Source: Byssochlamys sp. IMV 00236
Taxonomy: Eukaryota > Ascomycota > Eurotiomycetes > Eurotiales > Thermoascaceae
Reading direction: 5' to 3'
Length of the DNA: 64,000 nucleotides
Assembly (NCBI GenBank): GCA_001931875.2
Contig: MSJH02000504.1
Span: 124,001-188,000, forward strand
Shown here: positions 33,715 through 45,554 of the stretch, piece by piece
Layout of the letters: every line of letters starts with the position of its first letter
Numbering within the stretch: the stretch's first letter is position 1
The notes under the pieces: generated by a model
Database searches by the model: none
What the model was told of the DNA's origin: nothing
What the model saw: the letters and a program-made list of their open reading frames with translations, nothing else
Position numbers and translations under genes: made by a program

Positions 33715-34933
33715 CCTGTCCTCTGGGGCCACGAACAATCAATCATATGGATACAACAAGAAGTCTCGTTTCCGACTGACAGAAATACGATGTGCGGATA
33801 TGTGGATATTTATCTGGGCTCTTTCCATCCCAGGACCTGCGAAGCTTAATGTGACATCGCGACTAGGCGCAAAGAAATTTCCCGTCTGGTCGACCGGAAG
33901 ATTCCGTCAAAGACGCTCACAAGGTGGCCCTCCTGCCCCTCGTGGGGTGATCCTATGGAGCAATGTCAAAAAAACCGTCCCGGAAGGTACTACATCTCGC
34001 TATACTCCGAATCGCACATGCTCCATGACCGATGCGGCCGGGGTCTGAAGAAAGCCCAGCTTTGAAGCTGGGCAATTTAGCTATTAGTCAAGGATTTTTC
34101 TTCAAGAGTGCACATCTCGTACTCAATCATCCACTCACAGATCTCGAAGGACGATCGTCTGCTGTCGGAGAAGTTATAGTTGTTGAGTTGAGGACCCCCG
34201 GACGACGCTTTACGACTCTTGGCGACTCACAATGTTCTCAATATCCCGCGTTACTGCGTCTTTTCACCCTCGAATGAACGCAGTCAGCACCAGCTCGCAC
34301 CTCTCGAAGCAGGTTCGATTGTCGATCATCACGGCTGACAATTCACTGCGTGGTCAGGCACAGACAAGTAGAACGGCAGCACTTTGTAGCCATAGGTCTC
34401 GGATCCAATAGCAGCCGGCTGTTTTCTCCCGGTGTGGATCGATCGACCATAGAAACCTGAGCAAACTCCCTCACGCTAAGCCCGCCAGTGCATACAACAT
34501 CAACTTCTTGTAGAAGCACAGCGGAGGGATAATACTTCTTTCTTGCGATATCCTGCGTTATCCCCATCAGCCACTGTTGTTGGTCCCATCCTGCCATGTC
34601 CACTTTCCTCTGTTCGAGCTACAAAGGTAGCAGGGCTAAGACATTGTCGGGTGCTCTGCGTACTTGGCATCGGTCAAGGTACCCTGTGAAGGGTCCGTAG
34701 ATCGGAGACGTGGGACGCTCTGTTTCTTCAGAGTCTTCTCTAGCAGCCTTCTTTTCTTAAAAAATTTTACATTGGGTTGTAATTCTTTTCTCCTACAGGA
34801 GAATTATTGCTCTGTTTCCTCAAGACACTTATCAGGTCAGCTGGACTCGAGTATATCGAGCCAAAGCCTCTTGGGCCTATGAAATAACGGAAACTCATCA
34901 GGAATCTGTGAACATTGATTTCCAGGGCCCAGT
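33715..34933. other. Divergent promoter region
   Basis: 1.2 kb between the divergently transcribed PLP-enzyme and DHA2 genes. It holds a perfect short hairpin (34054-34073) and a doubtful 86-codon minus ORF (34343-34603) with no recognised domain. Confidence 0.5.
34054..34073. repeat. Perfect inverted repeat, 9-bp arms
   Basis: GCCCAGCTT and AAGCTGGGC separated by two bases. It lies in the divergent intergenic region ~340 nt from one start codon and ~860 nt from the other. It may be a dyad binding site or a chance hairpin. Confidence 0.8.
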
Positions 34934-37260
34934 ATGGGAGGTTCCTCTGCTACCCCTCAGGTCGGTGCAGCAAACAATGCCATCACGTTTAACGAGCAAA
35001 CTCGATATGTGACCAAGGGCAAGATAATCACGGTATGAGATAGATGGATTCAGCGTGTCTGCTGCAGGGGTACAGGATGCGCTGACAATGTGCAGATCTT
35101 CCTGGCATGCGCCAGTGTCGATCTACTTGCGCTGATGGACCAGACAACATTGGCTGCGAGTTTAGCTATCATCGGATCTGCACTCCGTGCAGGCAGTCAG
35201 ACATCGTGGATCAGTAACGGTTACTTTATGTTAGTATCAGGGCTGTCCTGTTATATATGATAAAACGAAATCAACGTATCGCTGACTGGGTCTAGAACGT
35301 CGACGTCCTTCCAACTCCTGTACGGCAGATTCTCGGATATCTGGTCCCGCAAGTTTGTCCTCCTTACCGGTCTATTTATATTCTTTATCGGATCGCTGGC
35401 ATCATCCGTCTCGAATACAGCTGCGCAGCTGATCGCATTTCGCGCTATAACGGGCGTTGGAGGTGGAGGGTTGATGACCATAGCTCAGATTATTGTGAGC
35501 GACGTGGTGTCATTGCGGGATCGTGGGAAATATCAGGGGATATTGGTCCGTTGACTGATTTGATCCCTCCTACTTTCAGGATGATGTTTCTGACGGGGCT
35601 GGAAGTAGGGAGCAGTTGTTGCCTTGGCCAATGGCATTGGTCCTGTCATTGGAGGAGCTCTGGCTTCTATCTCTGAGGATTCATGGCAAGTCAAACCGTC
35701 TCTTCGATATTACCTCTGTGCAAGCTAATAAAGTCTGCAGGAGATGGATCTTCAGATTGAACATGCCACTCACTGCTTTCACGACCTTATGTGTTATATT
35801 TGTCATGCCGCTGCGGCCTGTCCAGGGGTCGTGGAAGAAAAAGTTAAAGGCGATCGACTTCCTCGGAGTCATTCTGACTCTGTCAGGTTCGACTTTGATT
35901 GTGGTACGTACTCTGACATTGCCATTTGTTACATAGACAACAACAACACTGACGAATATACTCCAACAGCTCGGTCTCACATGGGCTGGTGGTGATTACC
36001 AATGGAAGTCGCTGCACGTTATCCTAACGATTGTCATTGGGGGCGTCGTATGGATTTTGTTCTTTCTCTGGGAATGGAAAGGTCACCCGTTACCTCTCAT
36101 ACCGCTCCATATATTCAAGAGTCGGATGGTAAACGGTGCTTGCTTGACTATGTTTGTCAATGGTTGGAACTTTGTTGTCCAGGTAACCTTTTATCTCTAG
36201 CATCTTGTCTCCGAAGCTGAGAATCCCTGCTGACACGTATCTGTTGACGTAGGTATATTATATCCCAACATTCTACCAGCTGCTCTATGGATACAGCGCA
36301 GTCAGATCCGCGACACTTCTGCTTCCTATTACGCTGGTTCAAAGTATGCACTCCGCCCATATCCACCTTTGTATATGACTCGAGTCTTACGGATTCATAG
36401 CCTTCAGCAGCACTCTTTCGGGTCTGATCGTCACATGGACTGGTCGCTACCGTGAGAATATCCTCTTCGGATGGGCTTGCTGGGCCGCAGGACTCGGCCT
36501 GTACTCCACCTTGGACGCCTCATCCGGCTTGGGCAAGCAGGTCGGCTATGGAGTCTTGACTGGATTTGGAGTCGGGCAAACACTCCAACCAAGTTTGGTT
36601 GCTATCCAAGCGGCTGTACCGAGAAAGGATATGGCTGTAGTAACAGGAGCTCGAAAGTTAGTTACCCCTGACTTCCTCATGACACTCATCACCACAGAAA
36701 AGAAAATAAACTAACATTTAATTGCCTATCTCTAGCTTCATACGAAACCTCGGCGGCACAATTGGCCTAGCCATCGCAGGAACCATTATGTATGTCAAAT
36801 CAAACACAATTCCTCTCTCACCTACCTTTCATATCTAATATATATCCCTACACCCAGAAACAATTCCCTCCGCTCCGCCTTCTCCGACGTAAACTTCCAA
36901 GTCTCCGAAACAGAAGTTAACTCCATAATCAACGATCCTCTCTCCTTCCTATCCACCAAGGACGGTACCGATCAAAACAGCGTCGCGATCCGCAATGCCC
37001 TTATCCACGGCTACAAACGCGGCTTCCAAGCCATGTTCTGGGTCATGGCCGGATTAGCGGGCCTTGCGTTCTTACTGGCTCTCCTGTTAATACCACAATT
37101 AACTCTTGATAGAGCTGATGATAAGAAGTTGAAAGAGGAAGCGAAGCAGGAACTCAAGAAAGAGGCGGAGGATAAAAAGAGTAAAGCAGAGAAAGGACAG
37201 GAGAAAACGGAAGGGGAACCGGCCCCGATGATGAATATAGATGAAGTTACTGAAAAGTAG
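34934..37260 (+). CDS. MFS transporter, DHA2-type (14 spans), ten exons
   Basis: Exons 34934..35032, 35096..35229, 35296..35545, 35609..35685, 35741..35903, 35970..36182, 36253..36343, 36401..36656, 36736..36789 and 36858..37260 give 579 residues. Hallmarks: LDQTT-like entry to span 1 (DLLALMDQTTLA), WISNGYFITSTSFQLLYGRFSD (spans and loop 2-3), FRAITGVGGGG, and the motif C region NGIGPVIGGALAS. The C-terminal tail is highly charged (lysine/glutamate repeats). The fourth intron begins GCAAGT, a GC-AG intron; no GT alternative keeps the frame. The third intron has a weak GTCCGT donor. DHA2 carriers are plasma-membrane or vacuolar proton antiporters for toxic compounds, basic amino acids or siderophores; the substrate here is unknown. 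Confidence 0.9.
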
Positions 37261-37863
37261 GAGTTTGTTTCTTATGCTTTGGTATAGATGGAAGGAAAAA
37301 GATGAGTGCTTTTTTTAATTTGGACCGGGTCGATAGACGGCATTCTTACTTCTGGACATACTGATGAACGATGATGCGATGGGCCTATCTGGGCAGGCAG
37401 ATCCTAGAAATTAATGGATAGAATAAGAGATCCTTACGTTACACTGTGAAAATCAGAATGGCAATAAATACAAAACCATCTCGTATTTGCAGGCTACTAG
37501 CTAACTAATTGACAAGCAGGAAACATGATGAAATGAAAAGGTGGTTACATTCTGGATGCATAAGCTTCAAATAACATCAACAACGCCCCAAGAAGTAGTT
37601 TCAGACAAAGCCAAGCATAATTGTTGCTGTCTGATTGAGGCGCGAGGGTATCATGATCCAACTCCGAGGATTGCGCCGATCGCATGAAGAAAGAGGATGG
37701 TCGCTCCTGATACTGTAAAAGAACAAGGATAGAGGTGCTAGTGCCGAGAAAATGGAAATAGAAAGAAAGGCAGACAGGGAAGTGAGTCGGAAATTCCAAC
37801 TGAGGTCCGTAGCTTGCCATGTGGTCTTATGCGCGAAGCAAGACTGCATAAGCTTGCTGCCGA
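37261..37863. other. Intergenic region between convergent genes
   Basis: Shared 3' flank of the DHA2 transporter and the MYND protein gene. Short minus-strand ORFs have no coding support. Confidence 0.5.
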
Positions 37864-39491
37864 TCACGCGCGTCTCATATCAGAGAGAGACAGGGAAGTG
37901 AATGTTTCTTCGTGAATCACACCTCCAGACGTGGTGTGCTCTCTGAAGTTCTGAGTTGGAGTCTGCGTGCCTGAAGTCTGAGCGGAAGAAGAACGAGGCT
38001 GCCAAAGACTCTGCTGCGTAATCGGGATTTTGCGTTCTGGTTCGCGACGAGGAGGTTGCCAGAGACCACCGGTCATGGCCTGATTGTCGTCTCTAGAGGT
38101 GGCCCTCTCAGTCGTCGCGTCCTCATCTCCGAAACGTTTCAGACAAAGCAAGATCCGAGCATCGTCTGGATACTCAACACGCGCGTCTTCATCGACGACG
38201 CGATCTTCGATTCCGATATCAGCCCAAGGGTCTGTTTCAACGAGGGTTCCGTTCCCGTTGAAGGTGAAGTAGCGACCCTCAGAGAGGTGCAGTCTCCATT
38301 TGCTGCGGGTGCGTTGGGTGTCGATATCGGCGTAACGTTTCTGGCGTTCTTCTAGACGAGCATAGTGATGCTGGTTGTCGCCAATGAGCCAGGAGAGCAA
38401 GAGGGGCAGAGCGTCTGGGTCGTGAGCGGGTGATGGGAGGCAGTACTGCTTGTGCGCAGACCAGTGTTCGTGCTGGCATTCGAAAGAACAGTATCTGGTG
38501 AAAATATTTGAGTAAGTACAGTCTCATGATTATTTTCGTGGAAGGCTCTGATGCGAAAGTAGGATATGGATTGTGTTGCAATGTGAAGGTTGGATAGGAC
38601 ATGTGAGAGAAAAACATATAAACATACCCAACTTTACGACAGGCAGCACAAGCGAAGTTGGCCTGGGACTTTCGACAGCAGCGACAGTCCTTGAACATCG
38701 GCATACCAGGTTGACTGATATCACTAGGGTTGTTGAAGGGCTTCTGCGAGTCGTGCTCGATCTCGCGAGGGCGTTCGATGAGGATGTCCTTGTGCATCAT
38801 GATTCGTTGTGCGTATTTTTTGGAAAGCTCAATTCCCTCCTGATAGCAGTGTTCTTCGCCGTTGTTCGTACAGGCAGGAAGGGAAACGTCGACAACGACG
38901 ATGCAAGTGTTGCAGATGGAAGGGTCTTTGTTTGTGTTCTCGATGTCAAGGTCAAGAGTGTCGTCATCATGGAGGACCTGTCTGCGCAGGAACGCAGTGT
39001 GCAAAAAGGTAGATGCAGGGTCAGAACACACCACGCATGACCACTGCCTGTCGGAGACCTTAGTCGAGGCATGCTCATGGAGGATAGCTCTGGCGAAGGC
39101 GAAGGTCTCTTCGCAGTATTCGTTCTCATAGACAGGAGTGTTGAAGTTGGACTCGATCTCAAAAACGCTTGCAGAAGGCTCCCGGTCCTTGGCTTCGAAG
39201 CGAGACGCTGGAAGAGGGGCCTTGAAAGCGTCCAGCACAAAAGCAACTGGTGCACCGTCCACCGGGGAAGAAAGACGGTAGGGGATATACACGCGGAAGG
39301 ATACGTCCACCGTACTCTCCACGACGTCAGGAGTGGCCAGGTCTTCTATCTTCCATGTCAGCATCCTATTTCTTCACTGCAGGCCGGCCCTGCTTTTGCA
39401 GACACAACCAGTTTAGCAGAGTCTGGGATAGCTTACCTTCAAAAAGCCAGTGTCCCCAACTGCTGGGCTCAGTGGCAGAGGTGGTAGCCAT
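37864..39491 (-). CDS. MYND zinc-finger protein with an N-terminal cysteine module
   Basis: Complement exons 39491..39437, 39345..38628 and 38494..37864 give 467 residues. The first intron (91 nt) ends at GATAG just after a CTGAC branch site; this join (LFE then EDLATP) is the only one I found that keeps the frame. A MYND finger at ~238-278 is completed by the second splice (CRCCRKSQANFACAACRKVG, then YCSFECQHEHW). MYND domains bind zinc and mediate protein contacts. Upstream, residues ~120-190 contain CVVC (122-125) and PAC...C (177-185), with flanking helices. This arrangement recurs twice in the 619-residue protein encoded at 43695-45554. The C-terminal ~180 residues are charged and probably disordered. 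No SET domain was seen. It is probably a cytosolic or nuclear adaptor. Confidence 0.85.
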
Positions 39492-42400
39492 GCTGTTCTG
39501 TGGCTGGTTGTGAGCGTGCGTGATGAAGTGCAGGTGTAGGCAGAGGTGGATAGAAGGAGAAAGAATTTTTTTATAAGCTGAACAGACACACGCAGATACA
39601 AGCAGGCAGCGCAATTCAGAAAGCTGCGGACGTTCACTGAATTTGACGACTAAGCGATCCACGATCATGGAAGTCTGACAATATAGAACGACTAAGCGAT
39701 GTCACAGAGCTAAGTGCTCCAGAACATGCAAAGCCCCGGGGTTCCCGTACCCATAATGGGCATCCGGTGAAGCCCTGACGCCATGGTATATAGAAAATGG
39801 TGTATAAGATGCAGGGAACTCAAGAACGGATTCAAGTAGGCAGGCCATGATAGGCCACAGGCGAAACCTTTCTGAAGGGTAATATAGTCAGGAATGCAAG
39901 ACGGGAGGAGGGAATATCCTCGACAGGTCAGATCTCCCTTGAATAAAATGGAGCTGAGGATGAAAATGAGAAGTTGAAAAGGTAAATGATTCTTTGGACC
40001 CTTTTCTTTCCATCAGCTGGGGCAGGATTGTCTGGTTGAGGTCCCTCCAGCTCCTCCATTATATATGCCGTATTCTGCTCTTCATAACAGAAACCAGTAG
40101 TTGCAGATTCTTCTTCATGGGCGACAGAACAGATATTGGGCCACTTTATGAAAGACAGAGCATAGATAAAAGATAAAAAGTGAGGATTCTCTAAGGAATA
40201 AAGGACGGAAGCGGTTTGATTGACCTGGGTAAATATATAGAGGATGATGGTTTGTGTGAATCTCAGAGAAAGAAATTTTTCATTTATATAACTCACCAGC
40301 ACCTGGTTTGGCACAATCTGCGTGTGCCCTATCATTAAAAGTCCGCGTGTGAGAGATTAACCCCCCGCAGATAATACAAATATGACATTGGGCTGGATGA
40401 TATGTCCAAATAAGGGTATTGTGAAAGTAAATAAGAACCATTGTCACTAACAATGAAGCGCAATGCCTCACCTTTTGAATCATATCAAGAACGAATATAT
40501 TTGGCCATGATATACTCGAGTCGATGGTCGAATGAAATTTTCCGACTACTGACATAGAAGTGAGGACGTCATAGTGTCTGCGGCCAAGGCTTCTTAAGTT
40601 GGAGCTGGACAACCGCATTTCCTGAGCATGTACCGGAACAGCTTCTGGTGGACGCTTCCTTATCAACTCGTAGTATCAAACCTGTGGTCAGCATTTCGAG
40701 GATATACCCATGGCCCATGTCATAAAAGATTTGGGACATATAGGGGCGCAACTTGAGAATCAGTGGCCCCATTTCGAAGTATCAAGCATGATGCAATCTT
40801 TGCTCATCGACAGGATACTCAGTCAGCCGACGTTCCTCGTCCAATTTGCTTCGGCCGCGAGAATCTCATCCGAGCCACCGATGCGTTAAGGCCGGCCTGT
40901 TCCCCAACTGCGCGGAAATATATCTGAAGGACAAGCGCGCCGTCAGTATGGTATACTAGTTATCCAGGCTGGACCTAATCATCCTAGTCCCTGTGCGGCG
41001 AAGGCCTAACGCCTTGCGAATGGTTTTGGCGTCTCTTTTGATGGCCGTCGTAGTAATCACTTAGTCGCATGTGGGCGCCAATCTTTCATAGTTCCTTCCC
41101 ATAATTTCAGCAAAAGATAATAAATTTAAGGAAGTTGACGTTGGACATTTTCTCGCGAAATTTCGCACTGCTGTTAATTGATATCCAACATTCGGTAAAT
41201 GGGCAAGTCAATTTCTCCCGGTGTAATAATTCCATATCTTGTTCGAGCACTTCGTATCATTCCGGCTCTCTGTGCGCGAACATCCCCCCATGAAGCTTAT
41301 CGCCGTTTTCCGTCGCGGTGCCACGAGGACTCATTATCCCCAGTTTCGTCCGATAGACCTTTCTTAATCGATCATTCGAGAGACCTTTGATTGAAAACGA
41401 GTGTGTGGTGGAATATACTGTGCAGTAGTAGGACAAGTTGAGGATAGAAATTCGTATTTCCGGAACCAATCCAAGAATATATCCCATTTGGACGATATAA
41501 AGCAAGGAATCTCCATTATCAGGTTTAAGTACCGACGCTCAAAGGACGATATCGGAACAATACTGCATCCTAGTCTTGAAGGAAACTTTTGACATTTCAG
41601 GATGTCCTAGGCTGGACATACGTTCCATCTCGTTAGGGGCAAGCTGAAGACGGACGGCAGTCGAACATGCTGATCTCACTAACTATGTTTGTATGGATGC
41701 AACCTGCCGTAGGATGGTTCCCTTTTTCTGTAGCATTGGGAGGAGGCCATGTTATGAAGGTCTATATTGCTTCCCATGTAAGGATCGAACATCGAACGAT
41801 GAAGGGGTAGTCGAAACGCTGCAGGGTATATAGCAGCAATCTTTTCGATGCGGTGCATCCCTTTTTATGACGAAGGCCGTGGCGTACGATTCCAGACGGG
41901 AGTGGAATAGGGATCAGTTCAGACGGAGAGAAGAGAGTGCGCGGTTCCCGTGATTTTTTAAAGAGAAAACAAAACAAATCGATATCATATAACGTCACTC
42001 GGGAAGCATGGTAGATAATGTTTCGCCGTTACAAACCATGGAATACATAGATATATGTCGAGTATCCCAAAACAATAGTTTTACCCGATGCCTTCCAATA
42101 TCCACTACTTTGCATATTCATATCGTTGTCCGTGCCATGGATATGCCATTGACAATGCGGATTATGACACAGTTTGTGAGAGAGGAGACAGTAGTACCGC
42201 ATGTTGTGTTCAGGGACGGTTTATCTTGAGTGTGGTCTTCGACATTCCTCATATTCGACGTTGATGCATATATTCTTCTGATCCTCCATATAACCATAGA
42301 AGGCTCATCGTATCTTCTGGCTTGGAGATGCAGTCTGCCTTGGAAAATTAAACTTTGACAGATATCTATCGACATTCTTAGACACCGTATGGTCTCTAGT

Positions 42401-43694
42401 CCGATAGGCAAGGCAGCCCAACGTTCTCCGTGCCTTGTTGGTTCAAGTGATCATTGCAAAGTATTTTGAAAACCCAATAAGTGTTCAGGGATAAGTTGGC
42501 AGTTGTATAACCGATGGGGCCCAGGAGCCCAGTTCAATGAAAGCGTAGCCGAGGACGATAAATTGCGCAAACACAATGACCTCGTCTCGTATATAATGGA
42601 TTGGTAACCTTGTCATCAACAGCATGATAGATGCTTTATATAATAGCACATACAGTGCACAATAGGGCACAAAAACGGCCCCGGAGGATGTCGTCCCATT
42701 GTCGACGACAATATACCATGGTTTTCTGAAGGATGCCGTTCCGAAGGAATCCATAGATTGCTCGATGCCTCTCAACTTCGGAAACGGAACGGTGTCTCGC
42801 GGCCGCAAACAGAGCGGGTACCACAACCATTCAACTCTTCGATGCGAACTCAGATCTTCCCTCCCCAGACGTTACGATTGGCCATTATCACTGAAAAATG
42901 GAAGCCTGTGGTAATTGATCCAGACAGCTCTCGTGCATCTTGCTTATAAAGGTCGAAGGTGGGATTATATATCTGCATAGGTTACTTCATTTGAAACCTC
43001 TGGGACCATCTTTATGCCAAGCAAGTGGCCACTGAGCATCAAATTGGCCCTGGCTCTAACTCCAGAAAGAAAAAGGGATTCCTTCCGGATTGAGGTCGAC
43101 CATTGACCGGGGTGATGCAAAGGGCATGGGCAAGAAGCGATGATATGAAACAATTATGATGATTTATATAACGGCACCGTAGCTATCACTTGAACATATA
43201 TAGCTTGGTCGATATTCTCTCGCACTTGTGAGAAGAACTCAGTCTCATAAACAAAGTTCCGGCGGAGGGCAGAACAGAAGACTCCTGTCATTGACCATTC
43301 GAGGGCCGCAACTAATGGGCCCTGCAAGGCTGCGGAGTGTGATATACGACTGCAAGAATTATACAAAAGAAACAAATACGGGATTTTGATTTATGTGGGA
43401 GAAAAAGGTTTGGTTGTGTGCGATACAGAGAGAATGATGCCACTATGGAAAGACTTAAGAGAGAGCCATGAATAATTTGGCCTAAATATGATTCATGGAG
43501 TCCTTGAAGGCAAGGTCTACCGAATAACCAATTCGGTGAAGTCATATGTTGCCTTTTTCCTCAGCGTTCAAAAAAAGATTAATACCATTTTCGTGTTCTC
43601 GTCGTCATTCGTATCATCAATGCATTTATCGTTGCAGACATCGTCATCAGAGTCGGGGATCCGTTTCGTCGCGATCCGAGGAGAATTTTCCACG
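39492..43694. other. Gene-poor stretch between the two module proteins
   Basis: 4.2 kb, moderately AT-rich, with only short ORFs. The one with some character is 40280-40666 (minus, listed separately). No transposon ends, tRNA or intact gene recognised. It may contain decayed copies of neighbouring genes, but I could not align any by eye. Confidence 0.45.
40280..40666 (-). CDS. Doubtful small ORF with a Cys/His cluster
   Basis: A 128-codon minus-strand ORF; its initiator is not clear. Near its C-terminus is CHICIICGGLISH followed by FNDRAHADCAKPGAG, a C-x2-C...H...C pattern that could bind zinc. A good donor (GTGAGT) follows the PGAG codons. A donor and acceptor pair upstream (AAG/GTGAGG and CATCCAG) suggests the real gene may be a small multi-exon one covering this segment. 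Family not recognised. Confidence 0.25.
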   Translation of the reverse strand: MIRKRPPEAVPVHAQEMRLSSSNLRSLGRRHYDVLTSMSVVGKFHSTIDSSISWPNIFVLDMIQKVRHCASLLVTMVLIYFHNTLIWTYHPAQCHICIICGGLISHTRTFNDRAHADCAKPGAGELYK

Positions 43695-45554
43695 CTACCA
43701 GAAAGACTCATCTCTTTCATGATCGATAGCGGGAAGAGGAGGCAGTGGCCGGTTTTGGTAAGCCATTTGCAGGTTAGCCAGGGTAGAACGAGGCAACGGT
43801 CGGTTCTGAGATACAGCTTTCAGATCCTCGGTCTGAGGTAGATTAACCAAGGTGGGAGGCTTCTCCAGCAGCAGAGAGGTATCCATGGGCTCCGCACAAG
43901 GTGTTGTCCACAGTCCAGGATCAGCCTCCGTATCGTCGCTTTCCGAATCTGAATTATCCCCTGCTCTCCTATACCCGTGTTTCCTGAGGAATTGTCGTTT
44001 GACCAGTTCCTGGCTAAAGCACATTTCATGCCAGCGCCGTAGCTTTGTGATTGTCAAAGTGCTATCTTCAGGATTTTCTCCTCTGTCTGCTTTCTCGCTC
44101 ATGAGACCTTCAGAGCCCATCTTCTGAAGAACCAGCTGTGAGTCGTTACGTGCCCATCCTAACCCATCTCGCAAGCTTGGAAGGTCTGTATCAGGTTCCA
44201 ACCCAGGAAACTGCATCTGCAGACTCTCTGGTAAAACAAGTTTGATAAACTCCCGCGCGGCTGTTCTTGCAACATCTTCGCATATGGTTCCTGGTGCACA
44301 AATAGGAACGGCAAAGTCGAATATGTGTGCTCTCTTGTTGGACCCGAAGACTAACTCCGTTTCTGGGAAATTCCAGGAGCCTTTCACAAACTGGAACATG
44401 GCTATGACAGCCTTCCTGATCGCTTCAGATTGCCAGTGCACTGAAATGGATATGGGATAGTGGAGTAAGCATGTTGCCTTCACGAGCTCAGAACAGATGG
44501 CGCATCGGTATTCCGTGCTGCGAAGAATGTCTTCTTCAAGCGAAGCAAGAACCCGACAGCAGTCAATGGCCAGATCAGCTTTGTTCTTGAAAGGGTTCGG
44601 TAAAGTATCTTTTGGCCAGATGGAAGAGAAAACAAAACAACTGAGGCAGCCACGCGGAGGAGGATCAACGATTCGAAGCCGTGGTCTGCCCACAAGGATA
44701 GCTGCGGTGATTTCGCAATCTTCATCTCGAGGTGGATTAGGGGATTCATTTTGGCGTCGAGGAGGCCTGGGACTAGATTTCGTGACGATGTTGGACTGTT
44801 CAAGATCCCCTCCTTCGGCGTCGCCATCATTAGGAGAAGACGGTTTTGATATATCACAAGTCTCAGCCAGTCTGGACTCAAAGGCTTCTCGCAGCCTGGT
44901 AAACTTGAGCTGACCCTCGCACAGAGATTCGATGTACGCCTTGACGTTCCTGGAGACTAGGTCATGACACTTATTTTTGGGTGCACAGACAGGAGCCGCT
45001 ATTGCACACAGATATGGTCTGTCATTCATGAAATTGCTGATAGCCCGGTACTTGTCAATAATAGACCCAATATCGGAAGTGTAATAGGCAAAGGACATCA
45101 TAAGCCTATAGAGAAGGGTGAAGTCTGAAAGTTCAAGATAACCATTCTTTGTGACACAGATAGGACGGTGAACGAAGCTTTGTGCTGGCATATGACAAAC
45201 TGCGCATCCGTCTTTCTGACGCATGATAATCTGATCGCCATACTTGATTGCGAGTTCGATTATGACGGGGAAGATGGGATATTCTGCACCTATCCCTTTC
45301 TGCAGAGCTTGTTGAGGCCTTTCAAGACCGCTAGAAGGTGTCCTTGGTGAAAGGTCACTAACAGGTTGATCTTGGAGGAAGTGATCTGGGACCGATGCGT
45401 CGAAGTGTACATGGTCGAAAGGTTTCGAGGAAATGCCAGGACAGCCAGAGAAAACACAGAACCAGATAGGGCGGCACCTATTCTTCTGCTTCTGGCATGT
45501 GGTACTCGGGCATGTGCCGGTAGTCGTACTCTTCTGCTGGTTTGTGGAAGCCAT
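43695..45554 (-). CDS. Unknown 619-residue protein with two copies of a cysteine module
   Basis: One uninterrupted exon, ATG at 45554. I do not recognise a named family. Two internal repeats are visible. Repeat 1 (residues ~90-210) has CAVC at 117-120 and APVCAPKNKC with Cys190 and Cys196. Repeat 2 (~325-440) has CAIC at 351-354 and VPICAPGTIC with Cys419 and Cys425. Each is preceded by a helix and by a CxFS-type segment (FCVFS ~33, CFVFS ~306). The same CxxC...PxC pattern occurs once in the MYND protein at 37864-39491. Four cysteines per unit suggest a zinc-binding fold. The linker is proline- and arginine-rich, and the last ~180 residues are polar with an acidic run (SDSESDDTEAD). No signal peptide; probably nuclear or cytosolic. 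Confidence 0.7.
   Translation of the reverse strand: MASTNQQKSTTTGTCPSTTCQKQKNRCRPIWFCVFSGCPGISSKPFDHVHFDASVPDHFLQDQPVSDLSPRTPSSGLERPQQALQKGIGAEYPIFPVIIELAIKYGDQIIMRQKDGCAVCHMPAQSFVHRPICVTKNGYLELSDFTLLYRLMMSFAYYTSDIGSIIDKYRAISNFMNDRPYLCAIAAPVCAPKNKCHDLVSRNVKAYIESLCEGQLKFTRLREAFESRLAETCDISKPSSPNDGDAEGGDLEQSNIVTKSSPRPPRRQNESPNPPRDEDCEITAAILVGRPRLRIVDPPPRGCLSCFVFSSIWPKDTLPNPFKNKADLAIDCCRVLASLEEDILRSTEYRCAICSELVKATCLLHYPISISVHWQSEAIRKAVIAMFQFVKGSWNFPETELVFGSNKRAHIFDFAVPICAPGTICEDVARTAAREFIKLVLPESLQMQFPGLEPDTDLPSLRDGLGWARNDSQLVLQKMGSEGLMSEKADRGENPEDSTLTITKLRRWHEMCFSQELVKRQFLRKHGYRRAGDNSDSESDDTEADPGLWTTPCAEPMDTSLLLEKPPTLVNLPQTEDLKAVSQNRPLPRSTLANLQMAYQNRPLPPLPAIDHERDESFW

Noticed and set aside
34343..34603. 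86-codon minus-strand ORF in the divergent promoter
   Set aside because: No domain, no paralogue and no splice context; kept only as a note in the intergenic entry.
38573..39255. ORFs on both strands over the MYND gene
   Set aside because: Out-of-frame shadows of the MYND gene, whose zinc-finger motif and splicing are clear.
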